A DNA stretch of 64,000 nucleotides, taken from contig LJSU01000024.1 in the NCBI GenBank assembly GCA_001314705.1, positions 186,541 through 250,540 of the forward strand, read 5' to 3'. Below, piece after piece: positions 10,736 through 19,900 of the stretch. The notes beneath the pieces were generated by a model, which was given only the letters and a program-made list of their open reading frames with translations, had not been told where the DNA came from and searched no databases. The position numbers and the translations under genes are program-made. Each line of letters begins with the position of its first letter. Position 1 is the first letter of the stretch. This stretch comes from Rhodobacteraceae bacterium HLUCCO07 (lineage in GTDB: Bacteria > Pseudomonadota > Alphaproteobacteria > Rhodobacterales > Rhodobacteraceae).

Positions 10736-12009
10736 ACCGTCACCCGTTCCAGCGCACGCGCGACCCGCACGGCAGTTGCAAACCCGTCCTCGTGAAACCC
10801 GTGCCGCAGGTAGGCGCCCGCAAACCAGGTGCGGTTCTGCCCCTGGATCGCACCCAGCCGCTCCTGCGCACGCAGCGCGGCCTGGTCGAACACCGGATGG
10901 CGGAAGGTGACCTCGTCATAGATGCACTCATCCCGCACCGCTCGGGCCGGGTTGAGCGAGATGAAAAGCGGGTCGGTTTCGGGGATGTTCTGCAAGCGGT
11001 TCATCCAGTATGTCACGCCGATCGCGGGGCGCGTATCGTGATCCTCGGCCTTGTAGACCCACGAGGACCAGCACGCCCTGCGCTTGGGCATCTGCGCCTC
11101 GTCGCGATGCAGGATAGCATGATTGTCCTGATAGGTCAGGTCCGACAGTGCCGCGCGCTCCTCACCCGTCGGGCGCGACAGCAGGCGCAATGCGTCGTCG
11201 GAATGACAGGCAAGGATCACCTGGTCGAAACTCTCCGCTCCGTGACGCGCGCTGCGGATGACCACGCCCTGCCCGTCCCGCTCGACCGCCTGAACCGGCG
11301 TGCCCGGCCGCAGGTCGCACCCAAGGCTGGAAAGGCGCGTCTCCAGCCGCCTGACATATTCGCGGCTGCCGCCCGAGACAGTCCACCACTGGTGCTGTCC
11401 TGTCACGTTCATCAGCGCGTGGTTCTTGAAGAACCGCACCAGCGTCGCCGCGGGAAAGCTGCCGATCTGCTCCATCGGCGTCGACCAGATCGCCCCGCAG
11501 ATCGGCATCAGGTAATAGCGCCGGAACCAGTCGCCCAGGCGCAGCTCGCGCATCAGCTCGTCAATCGTAAGCCCGTCATCCGCGGCCGCCTCGGCGCGCG
11601 TGTTGAACCGCATGATGTCGCGCACCATGGCCAGGAAACCCGGCCGCCCAAGGTTGACCTTCTGCGCGAAAAGCGCACCAAGGCTGCTCAAGCCGTATTC
11701 CACCCGCCCGTCGTCGATCGTCGCGCCAAAGCTCATGTTGCTCTTCTCGATCGGCACGCCGAGATCGTGGAACATGGCCGTCAGATGCGGGTAATTGACG
11801 AAATTGAACACGATGAACCCGGTATCGACCGGCTGATCCCCGTTGCGACCGGCCACCACGGTGCGTGCATGGCCGCCAAGGCGCGGCTCGGCCTCGAAGA
11901 GCGTCACCTCGTGCCGCGGTGTCAGCCGATACGCGGCGGCAAGTCCCGAAATCCCACCGCCCACGATGGCGATGCGCAGGCGCTGTTGCGGGGGGGCGTC
12001 GAACGACAT
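10732..12009 (-). CDS. FAD-dependent amine-oxidase-like protein, first gene of sigma-E operon
   Basis: 425 aa. Rossmann motif G17-G-G-I-S-G22 followed by the acidic ribose-binding residue in TLFEAEPRLGG. The SYGSR-like, KNHALMNVTGQHQWWTVSGGSREYV and WTSSW-like WSSWVYK segments are those of the 'cyclopropane' amine-oxidase family linked to CFA synthases rather than of true amine oxidases. A good AGAAGGGA ribosome-binding site precedes the ATG. It heads the operon and is driven by a sigma-E-type promoter divergent from rpoE. A fatty-acyl desaturation or oxygenation role is plausible from the published furan fatty-acid work. Confidence 0.88.
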   Translation of the reverse strand: MSFDAPPQQRLRIAIVGGGISGLAAAYRLTPRHEVTLFEAEPRLGGHARTVVAGRNGDQPVDTGFIVFNFVNYPHLTAMFHDLGVPIEKSNMSFGATIDDGRVEYGLSSLGALFAQKVNLGRPGFLAMVRDIMRFNTRAEAAADDGLTIDELMRELRLGDWFRRYYLMPICGAIWSTPMEQIGSFPAATLVRFFKNHALMNVTGQHQWWTVSGGSREYVRRLETRLSSLGCDLRPGTPVQAVERDGQGVVIRSARHGAESFDQVILACHSDDALRLLSRPTGEERAALSDLTYQDNHAILHRDEAQMPKRRACWSSWVYKAEDHDTRPAIGVTYWMNRLQNIPETDPLFISLNPARAVRDECIYDEVTFRHPVFDQAALRAQERLGAIQGQNRTWFAGAYLRHGFHEDGFATAVRVARALERVTV

Positions 12010-12036
12010 TGATGGTCCCTTCTTTCTTACACGGCA

Positions 12037-12066
12037 TGGCTACGCCCGGCCCCGGCAATCGGATCA
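12037..12066 (-). promoter_or_regulatory. Sigma-E-type promoter of the amine-oxidase/CFA operon
   Basis: On the minus strand TGATCC (12066-12061), an 18-base spacer and TAGCCA (12042-12037). The Rhodobacter RpoE consensus is TGATCC-N18-TAAGA, so the -35 and the spacing are exact and the -10 keeps only TA. The predicted transcript starts about 20 bases before the operon ATG. Confidence 0.65.
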
Positions 12067-12111
12067 AACCGGCGACGCAAAAAAACAATGCAAAGAAATC
12101 GCAAGAAGGAG

Positions 12112-12141
12112 TGATCCACGCCGCGAAACACCACGTAAATA
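12112..12141 (+). promoter_or_regulatory. Sigma-E-type autoregulatory promoter of rpoE-chrR
   Basis: TGATCC (12112-12117), 18-base spacer, TAAATA (12136-12141): an almost exact RpoE promoter, 46 bases from the divergent one. The start of transcription would fall near 12147-12149, at the first possible ATG codons. Confidence 0.75.
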
Positions 12142-12211
12142 GCGCATGATGATGCTTGATGACCACAGACCGCTTGCGGTCACTGCGCCCTGCGATACTC
12201 TTGTCGTCAGC

Positions 12212-12796
12212 ATGACGTCAGGAAAAGAGCAGGCACAGGTGCGCAAGTCAGATTACTCGATCCAGACCGAATGGATGCTCGCGATCCGCGACGACCGGGA
12301 TCGCAGGGCCTTTGCCCAGCTCTTCGATCATTTCGCGCCGCGTCTCAAGGGGGTCGTCGCACGGTCGGGCGCACCATCCGCACAGGTCGAGGACATCGTG
12401 CAGGACGTGATGTTGACCGTCTGGCACAAGGCCCACCAGTTCGATCCCGAGCGCGCGCAGGTGTCAAGCTGGATCTACCAGATCGCGCGCAACCGGCAGA
12501 TCGACATCCTGCGCCGCGAACGTCGCCCCGTGCCCGAAGAGATCGTGCAGCAGGAAGACACAACCCCGGACGCGAGCCAGATACTTGCGTTGGAACAGGA
12601 AACCGAAAAGCTCAAACAGGCGCTCGCCAAGCTGAAACCGGCACAGCGGGAAATGGTCGAAAAGGCTTACCTGGGCGAGTTGAGCCACACCGACATCCAG
12701 GCCGAAACCGGCCTCCCGCTCGGAACCATCAAATCGCGCATACGCCTCGGCCTCGAACGGCTGCGCCACGAACTCAAGACCATAGGTACGCCATGA
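12212..12796 (+). CDS. rpoE: ECF sigma factor RpoE (sigma-E, singlet-oxygen response)
   Basis: Directs RNA polymerase to the singlet-oxygen/hydroperoxide regulon. Sigma-2 region FDHFAPRLKGVV to QDVMLTVWHKAHQFDPERAQVSSWIYQIARNRQIDILRR; sigma-4 helix-turn-helix LSHTDIQAETGLPLGTIKSRI. 194 aa from the ATG at 12212. Alternatives are a GTG at 12239 with a purine-rich upstream stretch (185 aa, nearest to known homologues) and three ATGs from 12146, which would make a leaderless mRNA given the mapped promoter. The stop overlaps chrR (ATGA), as expected for a sigma/anti-sigma pair. The group is ECF11. Confidence 0.92.
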   Translation: MTSGKEQAQVRKSDYSIQTEWMLAIRDDRDRRAFAQLFDHFAPRLKGVVARSGAPSAQVEDIVQDVMLTVWHKAHQFDPERAQVSSWIYQIARNRQIDILRRERRPVPEEIVQQEDTTPDASQILALEQETEKLKQALAKLKPAQREMVEKAYLGELSHTDIQAETGLPLGTIKSRIRLGLERLRHELKTIGTP

Positions 12797-13428
12797 CCGG
12801 CATCACTCACCACATACCCGACAACCTCCTGATCGCCTATTCGGCGGGCACCCTGCCCAAGCCCTTCGCGCTCGTCGTGGCCGCGCATGTGTCGCTCTGT
12901 GACGAATGCCGCGCGCGGCTCGCCGCGCATGAGGCCGCGGGGGGCGCCATCATCGAGGACTCCACGCCCGAACAGATCAGCGAGTCCCTGCGCGACCGCG
13001 TGCTGGACGCACTCGATGCGCCCTTCGACCTGCCAACGCCACAACCGCGCCAGGGGGTCTATCCCGGCCCGGTGATGGAGGCGCTCAAGGGCCACCCGCC
13101 GAAATGGAAGCGGATGGGCATGGGCAACCGGCAATGCATCATCGACCACGGCCCCGAAGGCTCGGTGCGGCTGTTGTGGATCCCCCCCGGCCAGGCGGTG
13201 CCGGATCACGGGCATAACGGTCTCGAACTGACGCTGGTCCTGCAAGGCGCCTTCGAGGATGAAACCGGCCATTTCGGCCCCGGCGATCTCGAAGTGGCCG
13301 ATGCCGATCTCGAACACACGCCGATCGCCGCCGACGGCCCGCCCTGCATCTGCCTTGCCGCCACCGACGGCGCGTTGAAGTTCAACGCCTTCATGCCGCG
13401 CGTCCTGCAACCGCTCTTCCGGATCTGA
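12793..13428 (+). CDS. chrR: Zinc-dependent anti-sigma factor ChrR
   Basis: Cytosolic anti-sigma factor that holds RpoE until singlet oxygen triggers its turnover. 211 aa. The N-terminal zinc anti-sigma domain shows H6/H7, H32, C36 and C39 (H-x3-C-x2-C). The C-terminal cupin keeps its metal site in PDHGHNGLELT plus a later His (DLEHTP), both needed in the Rhodobacter protein for the oxidant response. Translationally coupled to rpoE. No degenerate position was seen, so a fully functional sensor is expected. Confidence 0.93.
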   Translation: MTGITHHIPDNLLIAYSAGTLPKPFALVVAAHVSLCDECRARLAAHEAAGGAIIEDSTPEQISESLRDRVLDALDAPFDLPTPQPRQGVYPGPVMEALKGHPPKWKRMGMGNRQCIIDHGPEGSVRLLWIPPGQAVPDHGHNGLELTLVLQGAFEDETGHFGPGDLEVADADLEHTPIAADGPPCICLAATDGALKFNAFMPRVLQPLFRI

Positions 13429-13524
13429 TTTCGCCCCGCCCGGAACGCAGCGTCGCCGCTTGCGCTGCCCGTGTTCGGCTGCCACCTTCGGCGCCGGACA
13501 CAACGGCATGAAGGAGCGACGCAG

Positions 13525-15069
13525 ATGGCACAGACAGGCGCGGACATACTGGCCCGGGTTCTGGCCCGGAACGGCGTCGATACATGCTTTGCCAATCCCG
13601 GCACCACCGAGATGCATCTCGTTTCGTCCTTCACCCATGACCTCGGCATCGCCTGCCACCTGTGCCTTTTCGAGGGCGTCGCCACCGGCGCCGCCGACGG
13701 CTATGCCCGCATGGCCCGCAAGCCGGCCGCGACGCTCCTGCACCTCGGCCCCGGCCTCGCCAACGGCATCGCCAACCTGCACAACGCGCGCAAGGCCGCC
13801 TCGCCGATCATCAACATCGTCGGCGAACACGCGGTGGACCACATCGCCCATGACGCCCCGCTCACCGCCGATATCGAAGGGCTCGCCCGCCCGGTCAGCA
13901 AATCGGTGACCACACTGCGCGACACCGGCGGGATCGACGCCGCCGTGACCGAGATGCTGGCCGAGATCCGGACCGGGCCCACCGGGGTCGGCACGCTGAT
14001 CGTGCCCAATGACATCGCCTGGAGCGCGGCACAGCCCTCGAACCTGCCGCCCGCCAGCCCGCCCATGCCCACGCCGCCCGATGCCGCCGCCGTCGCCGCG
14101 GCGGCCAAGGCATTGCAGGAACCCGGCGCGCTCCTTTTGCTGGGCAGCCCCCACATCACCCGCCGCGCCATCGAACTGGGCCACGCCATCGCCGCGAAAA
14201 CCGGCGCCACGCTGCGCGCCGAAGCCGCGACCGCCCGCACTTCCCGCGGCGGGGGCCTGCCCGAACTGGCCCGCGTGCCCTTCCAGATCGACGCGGCACT
14301 CGACGCGCTCGCCGATACGCGCCACGCCATCCTTGCCGGGGCCCGCGCACCGGTCGCCTTCTTCGCCTACCCCGAACGGCCCAGCGCACTCTTGCCCGAG
14401 GGCTGCGCCGTCACGCGCCTCTCCCCGCCCGAGGGCGATCTCGAAGCGGCGCTCGCGGCACTGGCCGATCATCTCGATGCCAAGCCCGTCGCGGCCTCCG
14501 CCCCCGCGATGCCACCCCTGCCCCGCGGCGCGATCACGCCCGAGGCGCTCGGCGCCGCCGTGGCCAACGCCCTGCCCGAAGGCGCCATCGTGGCCGACGA
14601 ATCCGTCACCAACGGCCCGCACCTGCAACCGGCCTGCGCGGCATCGCCCGCGCATGACTGGCTCAACAACCGCGGCGGCTCGATCGGCTATTCCATGCCC
14701 GTGGCCGTGGGCGCGGCCGCCGCCTGCCCCGACCGGCCCGTTCTGGCCGTGGTCGGCGACGGCTCGGCCAGCTACACGCCCCAGGCGCTCTGGACCATGG
14801 CGCGCGCGGGCATGAACGTGACCGTGGTGATCCTTTCGAACCGGCGCTACCGCATCCTCGCCACCGAGATGTCGCGCATCGGCGCGGGCGAGCCGGATGA
14901 GCACTCCGACCCGCTGATGAGCCTCGACAATCCCCCCATCGAGTGGGTCGCCCAGGCCCGCACCTACGGCGTGCCGGGTGTCAGCGTCTCACACGCGCAA
15001 GACCTGCATGATGAACTCGCCCGCGCCTTCACCGAACCGGGCCCCCACCTGATCGAAGCGCGGATGTAG
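13525..15069 (+). CDS. Acetolactate-synthase-like thiamine-diphosphate enzyme
   Basis: 514 aa, shorter than housekeeping IlvB (~570-600 aa) and without an IlvH partner. The catalytic Glu lies in LFEGVATGAADGYARM; the TPP/Mg motif starts at VVGDGSASYT and ends at the Asn of VVILSNRRY. The three-domain order is normal. Catabolic relatives (benzoylformate decarboxylase-type, oxalyl-CoA-decarboxylase-like, sulfoacetaldehyde-type) share this pattern, so the substrate is open. AAGGAG precedes the ATG at 13525; earlier in-frame starts lack conserved residues. It follows chrR by ~95 bases and could be read from the same promoter. Confidence 0.75.
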   Translation: MAQTGADILARVLARNGVDTCFANPGTTEMHLVSSFTHDLGIACHLCLFEGVATGAADGYARMARKPAATLLHLGPGLANGIANLHNARKAASPIINIVGEHAVDHIAHDAPLTADIEGLARPVSKSVTTLRDTGGIDAAVTEMLAEIRTGPTGVGTLIVPNDIAWSAAQPSNLPPASPPMPTPPDAAAVAAAAKALQEPGALLLLGSPHITRRAIELGHAIAAKTGATLRAEAATARTSRGGGLPELARVPFQIDAALDALADTRHAILAGARAPVAFFAYPERPSALLPEGCAVTRLSPPEGDLEAALAALADHLDAKPVAASAPAMPPLPRGAITPEALGAAVANALPEGAIVADESVTNGPHLQPACAASPAHDWLNNRGGSIGYSMPVAVGAAAACPDRPVLAVVGDGSASYTPQALWTMARAGMNVTVVILSNRRYRILATEMSRIGAGEPDEHSDPLMSLDNPPIEWVAQARTYGVPGVSVSHAQDLHDELARAFTEPGPHLIEARM

Positions 15070-15148
15070 GGGAGAGGCCCGGGCGCAGACATGGCCGGCC
15101 ACGGCAATTGCCATTCACCGGTCTGTCGGAAATGACGAAGCGCCGCCT

Positions 15149-15928
15149 TCAGGCCGATCTGAGCATCGGCGTCGCCCGGCGCTCCTCGGCCCAGGCGCGC
15201 ACCGCATCGCCAAAGGCCGTGAAGAGCGGCCGTGACACCGGGTCGTTGGCCGCGTTCCATTCGGGGTGCCACTGCACCGACAGGGTAAAGCCCGGCGCAT
15301 CGCGGATATGAAGCGCCTCGGGCGTGCCGTCGGGGGCGTATCCCTCGACCACGACCCGCTCGCCCGGGTGGCAGATGCCCTGGCCGTGCAGCGTGTTGGT
15401 CATTACCTCGCGCGCGCCCAGCAACCGGTGGAACACGCCGCCCTCGCTGAAGGTCACCGTGTGGCGCAGGGCGAATTTCTCTTCCAGCGTGCCATCGGGC
15501 GGCATCCGGTGATTGTCGCGCCCCGGCAGGTCGCGGATCTCGGGATGCAGGGTCGATCCAAAGGCCACCGCCACTTCCTGGAACCCGCGGCAGACCCCGA
15601 AGAACGGCTGTCCCCGCTGGGTGCATTTGCGCACCAGCGGCAGGGTGATCGCATCGCGGCAGCGGTCGAAATCGCCATGCGCCGGGGTCGGCGTCTCGCC
15701 GTATTCCTCCGGGTGGACATTCGGCCGCCCCCCTGTGAGCAGGAAGCCGTCGCACACCTCCAGCAACTCGTCGACGCTCACGAAACGCGGGTCGGCCGGG
15801 ATCAGCAGCGGCAGGCAGTCGGACACGTTGGCAACCGCATCCGAATTCATCGACCCGCCGGCATGCACCTCGTAGGTGTCGTTGATCAGATGCTGATTAC
15901 CTATGATTCCGACGACTGGGCGGCGCAT
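15149..15928 (-). CDS. puuD: Gamma-glutamyl-GABA hydrolase-like class I glutamine amidotransferase (peptidase C26)
   Basis: 259 aa. Catalytic triad visible: C113 in the GVCRG nucleophile elbow, H221 and E223 in QWHPEW. This is the PuuD family, which releases GABA from gamma-glutamyl-GABA in putrescine catabolism. The succinate-semialdehyde dehydrogenase and aminotransferase that would continue the path lie 6-8 kb away on the other strand (21263-24176). No PuuA or PuuB homologue is in the window. The start at 15928 fits the usual MxxPxIGI opening. Confidence 0.85.
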   Translation of the reverse strand: MRRPVVGIIGNQHLINDTYEVHAGGSMNSDAVANVSDCLPLLIPADPRFVSVDELLEVCDGFLLTGGRPNVHPEEYGETPTPAHGDFDRCRDAITLPLVRKCTQRGQPFFGVCRGFQEVAVAFGSTLHPEIRDLPGRDNHRMPPDGTLEEKFALRHTVTFSEGGVFHRLLGAREVMTNTLHGQGICHPGERVVVEGYAPDGTPEALHIRDAPGFTLSVQWHPEWNAANDPVSRPLFTAFGDAVRAWAEERRATPMLRSA

Positions 15929-16301
15929 GATCCATCCTGTTCGCTGTTGTCACACCTAGATAATATGCCCAGAAGATAAATGAAACCGCAATCCGCGCAG
16001 ATCGCCTGTGCGCGGATCGGGTGCGGGCGCGGTGGTGCCACGCCGGGTCGTCAAGACCAGCCCCGCGCGGCGCGCCGAGCCCCCAGATGACCCGGACAAA
16101 CGCCCATCAAAGCGCGTGGCAGGGAAAAAACCAAACAGATCAAAGCGAAAACCGGCCCGGACCCTGATCCACAGTAGAATGGGTTCGTTGACAGAATCGT
16201 GCACGCGCGCCAGACTGCGTTTTATCGGCGGATAACGATCGCACAGATTTTCCGCGGATCGCCCAGTATTTGATCGATCCGTGATGTGCCGGGAGGGCCG
16301 A
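15929..16301. other. Divergent intergenic region, no gene seen
   Basis: About 370 bases between puuD (minus) and the secreted-protein gene (plus). A short plus-strand open frame (16008-16235) is rich in Arg/Pro/Lys and has no ribosome-binding site. No confident promoter, terminator or RNA was recognised; the region near 16240-16270 holds the palindromic ATCGAT. Confidence 0.5.
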
Positions 16302-16943
16302 ATGAAACCGATCTGGATGTATTCCATTGCTGTCGCGGTGGTTTGCGGGGTGGCTGTCATGGGCGCGGGTGCACAGGAAGACTTGTTACCTGCGGGTGGC
16401 GATGCGTCGCCCTGCCAGATGAAGGTGCATGTGTTCGCGCCGGAGGCCAGCTTCGACGAATCCGAGGATCTGCGCCGCCAGGCCATCCTCCTGTTCGGCA
16501 GGCTCGACCGCGAGGATTTCGAAACGGCCATGCAAGGCATGGACCCGGGTGAGGCCCGCGACGAGTCCGACCGCTTCAAGGGCCAGGACGCGCGCTGGCG
16601 CCTGCTGCGTCCGGTCGAGACGCCCGACGATCCCGATGCCATCGTCATCGCGCCGACGCAGGTGCAATACCTGGTCCGCATGCCCGCGGAGAGCCAGGTC
16701 GAGAGCCTTGTGCTCGTCGGCCTGCCCGAGGACGGGCGCGTGATCCGGCCCGCCCTGGCCGGGCGCCTCGGCGCCGACGCGGGCGAACATGCCGGGCAGC
16801 TCTTCACCGCCGAGCCGGTGAGCGAGACGGACCCATGCCCGGTGAACCCGGCAAAAACTGCCGGCTGGGCCACGAAACTGGTCCGAACGGAGTTGACAGA
16901 TCGCGCCCGAACGAATGACGGTGCGCCAAAGAATGAAACTTGA
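16302..16943 (+). CDS. Exported protein of unknown function, upstream partner of the RTX protease
   Basis: 213 aa from the ATG at 16302, which has a GGGAGGG ribosome-binding site. Cleavable signal peptide (hydrophobic stretch to about AGAQE), then a soluble acidic domain with two cysteines (DASPCQ and ETDPCP) that could form a disulfide. No family recognised. It ends 29 bases before the large RTX protease, so the two are probably one operon. Serralysin-type proteases often have a small periplasmic inhibitor encoded beside them; this protein is larger than known Inh proteins, so that role is only a guess. Confidence 0.7.
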   Translation: MKPIWMYSIAVAVVCGVAVMGAGAQEDLLPAGGDASPCQMKVHVFAPEASFDESEDLRRQAILLFGRLDREDFETAMQGMDPGEARDESDRFKGQDARWRLLRPVETPDDPDAIVIAPTQVQYLVRMPAESQVESLVLVGLPEDGRVIRPALAGRLGADAGEHAGQLFTAEPVSETDPCPVNPAKTAGWATKLVRTELTDRARTNDGAPKNET

Positions 16944-16972
16944 TTGATTAAAATACATGAGAGGGGGACAAT

Positions 16973-19900
16973 ATGGCTGGCTCCAGAACAGTTGACGCGA
17001 ACACCAACACCTTGCTGGCGGGCCTTCAGCGCACCAACCAGTGGGACACGGGAAATCTGACCTACTGGATCGCCGAGGCCGGTGATTCCGACCGGATCGA
17101 CGAGATCTACGAGGAAAAGTACGAAGAAGAACCCGGCGCCGGAAACGCGCATGAGCCGATCAACGACACCACGGCCCCGGCCTGGAACGACGCGATCGAC
17201 AACGCGCTCTATCACATCTCGCTCGCCACCGGGCTCGACTTCAGCGAAGATAGCGGGATCGACACCGCCGATATCGTCTTTTCCGGCGGCTATCCCGACA
17301 CCGATGGCGTCGTGGCCTGGATGAACGGCCCCGGAAGCATCCTCAAACCCGGCGAGACCGATGATTACCAGTCGTTCCTGACCAACCGGATGGGCAACGC
17401 CGGCTGGGACGAAGAGGCCGAGACCGGTGGCGGCAGCTTTGCCGATTTCGTGATCCTGCACGAACTGGGCCACGGGCTGGGGCTGAGCCACCCGCACAAC
17501 GACGATTCCGGCACCACCGCCTGGACGAACGGGGACGCTGTATCCACCGACAACAAGGCCGACAACGCCCGCTACACCGTGATGTCCTACGAGATCGGCG
17601 GCATTGACACCCAGGTCTTCGATAATTTCGGCAACAACGTCACGCTGGGCGCGCTCGACATCGCGGCGCTTCAGGACGTCTATGGCGCCCCGGATGCCCA
17701 TACCGGCGACACCACCTATACCCTTACCGACGAGCGCAGCACCGCGCGCGATCTCGACGGCACTGACGGCTCCGTCTCCATCGGCCGGGCCTTCTACTCG
17801 ATCTGGGATACCGGCGGCACCGACGAGATCGACTATTCCGGCAGCAACAACGCCTATATCAACCTTCAGGACGCCTCGCTCGTTCAGGAGGCGCGCAGCG
17901 CCGACGCGGACATCCTCAAGATGATCCGCAAGACCGATGCCTTCGGCGACATGAAGGACGACCATGGCGACGGCTCCACCAGCCAGCCGCGCAACGAACT
18001 CGTCGATCCCGACTATCACGCCGGCGGCTACGTCTCGACGATTTCCGATGGCACCGGCACCCAGCTTGGCGGCTATACCATCGCCAACGGCGTGGAGATC
18101 GAGAACGCAACCGGCGGCTCGGGCAACGACATGCTGATCGGCAACAACGCCGATAACGAACTCGTCGGCAATGACGGCGACGACATGCTCGCCGGCGGGG
18201 CGGGCGACGACACGCTGACCGGTGGCGACGGCGATGACGAGCTGATCGGCGGCGCTGGCAACGATAGCCTCGACGGCGGCGAAGGTCACGACATCGCCTA
18301 TTTCTCGGGCCCCTGCTCGGCCTACACGATCGACCGCGACGATGACGACGTGGTGACGATCTCGCATCTCGACGGCACGGGCAGCGAGGGGGTCAACACC
18401 CTCGTCGGGGTCGAAGAGGCGAAATTCTCCGACGCCACGATCGACCTTCTGGGCGAGGAAGACCCCGAATGCCCACCGCTCGATTTCATCTTCCTGGTAG
18501 ACCTCTCGAGCTCGTTCGGGAACGACCTCGACAACTTCGTGGCCTCGGCCAAGCAGATCGCCGCGGACCTGCGCGACGAGAACCCCGACGTGCAATTCTC
18601 CATCGCCTCCTTCATCGACAAGCCGGAAAGCCCCTGGGGTGGCCCGGAGGACTACCTCTACAAGGCTCACCTGGAATCGACCTCCGATGTCACGGAATTC
18701 GAATCGACGCTCGACGGACTCAGCGTTCGCTCAGGCGGCGACTTTCCCGAGGCGCAATGGGTCGGCCTCTACCGCGCCGCGCGCGGCGACGGGCTGGATC
18801 TGCGCGAGGACTCTTCGCGCATGATCTACATGGCCACCGACGCGTCCGCGCATGATGCCTCCGATTACGGCCTTGACGAAAGCAACATCCAGGCCTTCCT
18901 CGACGGCGAGGATATCGACGTCGAAGGTGACGGCACGCTGTCCGGCAGCGCAAGCGCGGATGAAGACGGCATGGATTCACTGGTCGAGGGCGATCCCGAC
19001 GCGGTCGAGACCGAACCCGATCCGCGCGATCCCGACGACCCCGGCTATGACACCGGCAACGAGGAACCGCTCCCGACCGACGACCTCCTGCTCGGGGCCG
19101 TGGGCGATGCGCTGCGCGATTTCGGCGCCGTGCCGATCATCGGCACCTCTTCCTCCTTCACTGAATCGGAATACGAAGAGGCACTGGCCGACATGGGCAG
19201 CGAAGGTGTCGTCGTCTCGACCAGCAGCGACAGTTCCGACGTGGCCGACGCCGTGCGCGCAGGGCGCGCCGCGATCGAAGGCGAGGTGACCGAAACCGGC
19301 ACCTCGGGCGACGACTCGCTCGTCGGGACGGAGGATGACGATGTGATCCTCGGCTTGGGCGGCAATGACACGATCGAGGGCCTGGGTGGCAACGACACGC
19401 TCGACGGCGGTGCCGGCGACGACTCGCTCCTTGGCGGGGATGACGATGACGCGCTCTTCGGCGGAACCGGTGCCGACACGATCGAAGGCGGCGCGGGCGA
19501 TGACGTCATCAGCCCCGGCGCAGACGCTGACGTCATCACCACCGGCGCAGGGTCCGACATCATCACCGGCCCCGGCGACGCGCTCGATGGCGACACCGTC
19601 ACCGACATGAGTGCCGACGACCGGGTTCTCGTCCGCTTCACCCGGATGCGCGACGAACCGACGCTGGATTTCGACGGCACCGACACGACGCTGAGCTTCG
19701 ACACCACCGGCGACGGCACGCAGGACTTCTCGATGACCTTCGAGGGCGACGTGACGGATATCGGGCTGCTGGTGTCCAACGCGGGTGAGAATGTGCGCAT
19801 CGGCACGCCGCCCGACATGGCGCTGCAAGTCCAGGACCGCGGGGGCAATCCGCTCGACGTGGAGGAGGTCACCTTCCGCGCCGACGAGGGCGGCCCGGAA

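Noticed and set aside
12667-14904. 745-residue open frame on the minus strand across chrR and the TPP enzyme
   Set aside because: Complement of two well-supported genes in high-GC DNA; Arg/Gly/Ala-rich and without any recognisable domain.
15956-18670. 904-residue minus-strand open frame opposite the RTX protease
   Set aside because: Val/Gly-rich mirror of the Asp/Gly repeats; no domain, and the plus-strand protein is clearly real.
18112-19600. Short tandem repeats as a possible CRISPR array
   Set aside because: They are in-frame GGxGxD-coding RTX repeats with variable spacing, not direct repeats with unique spacers.
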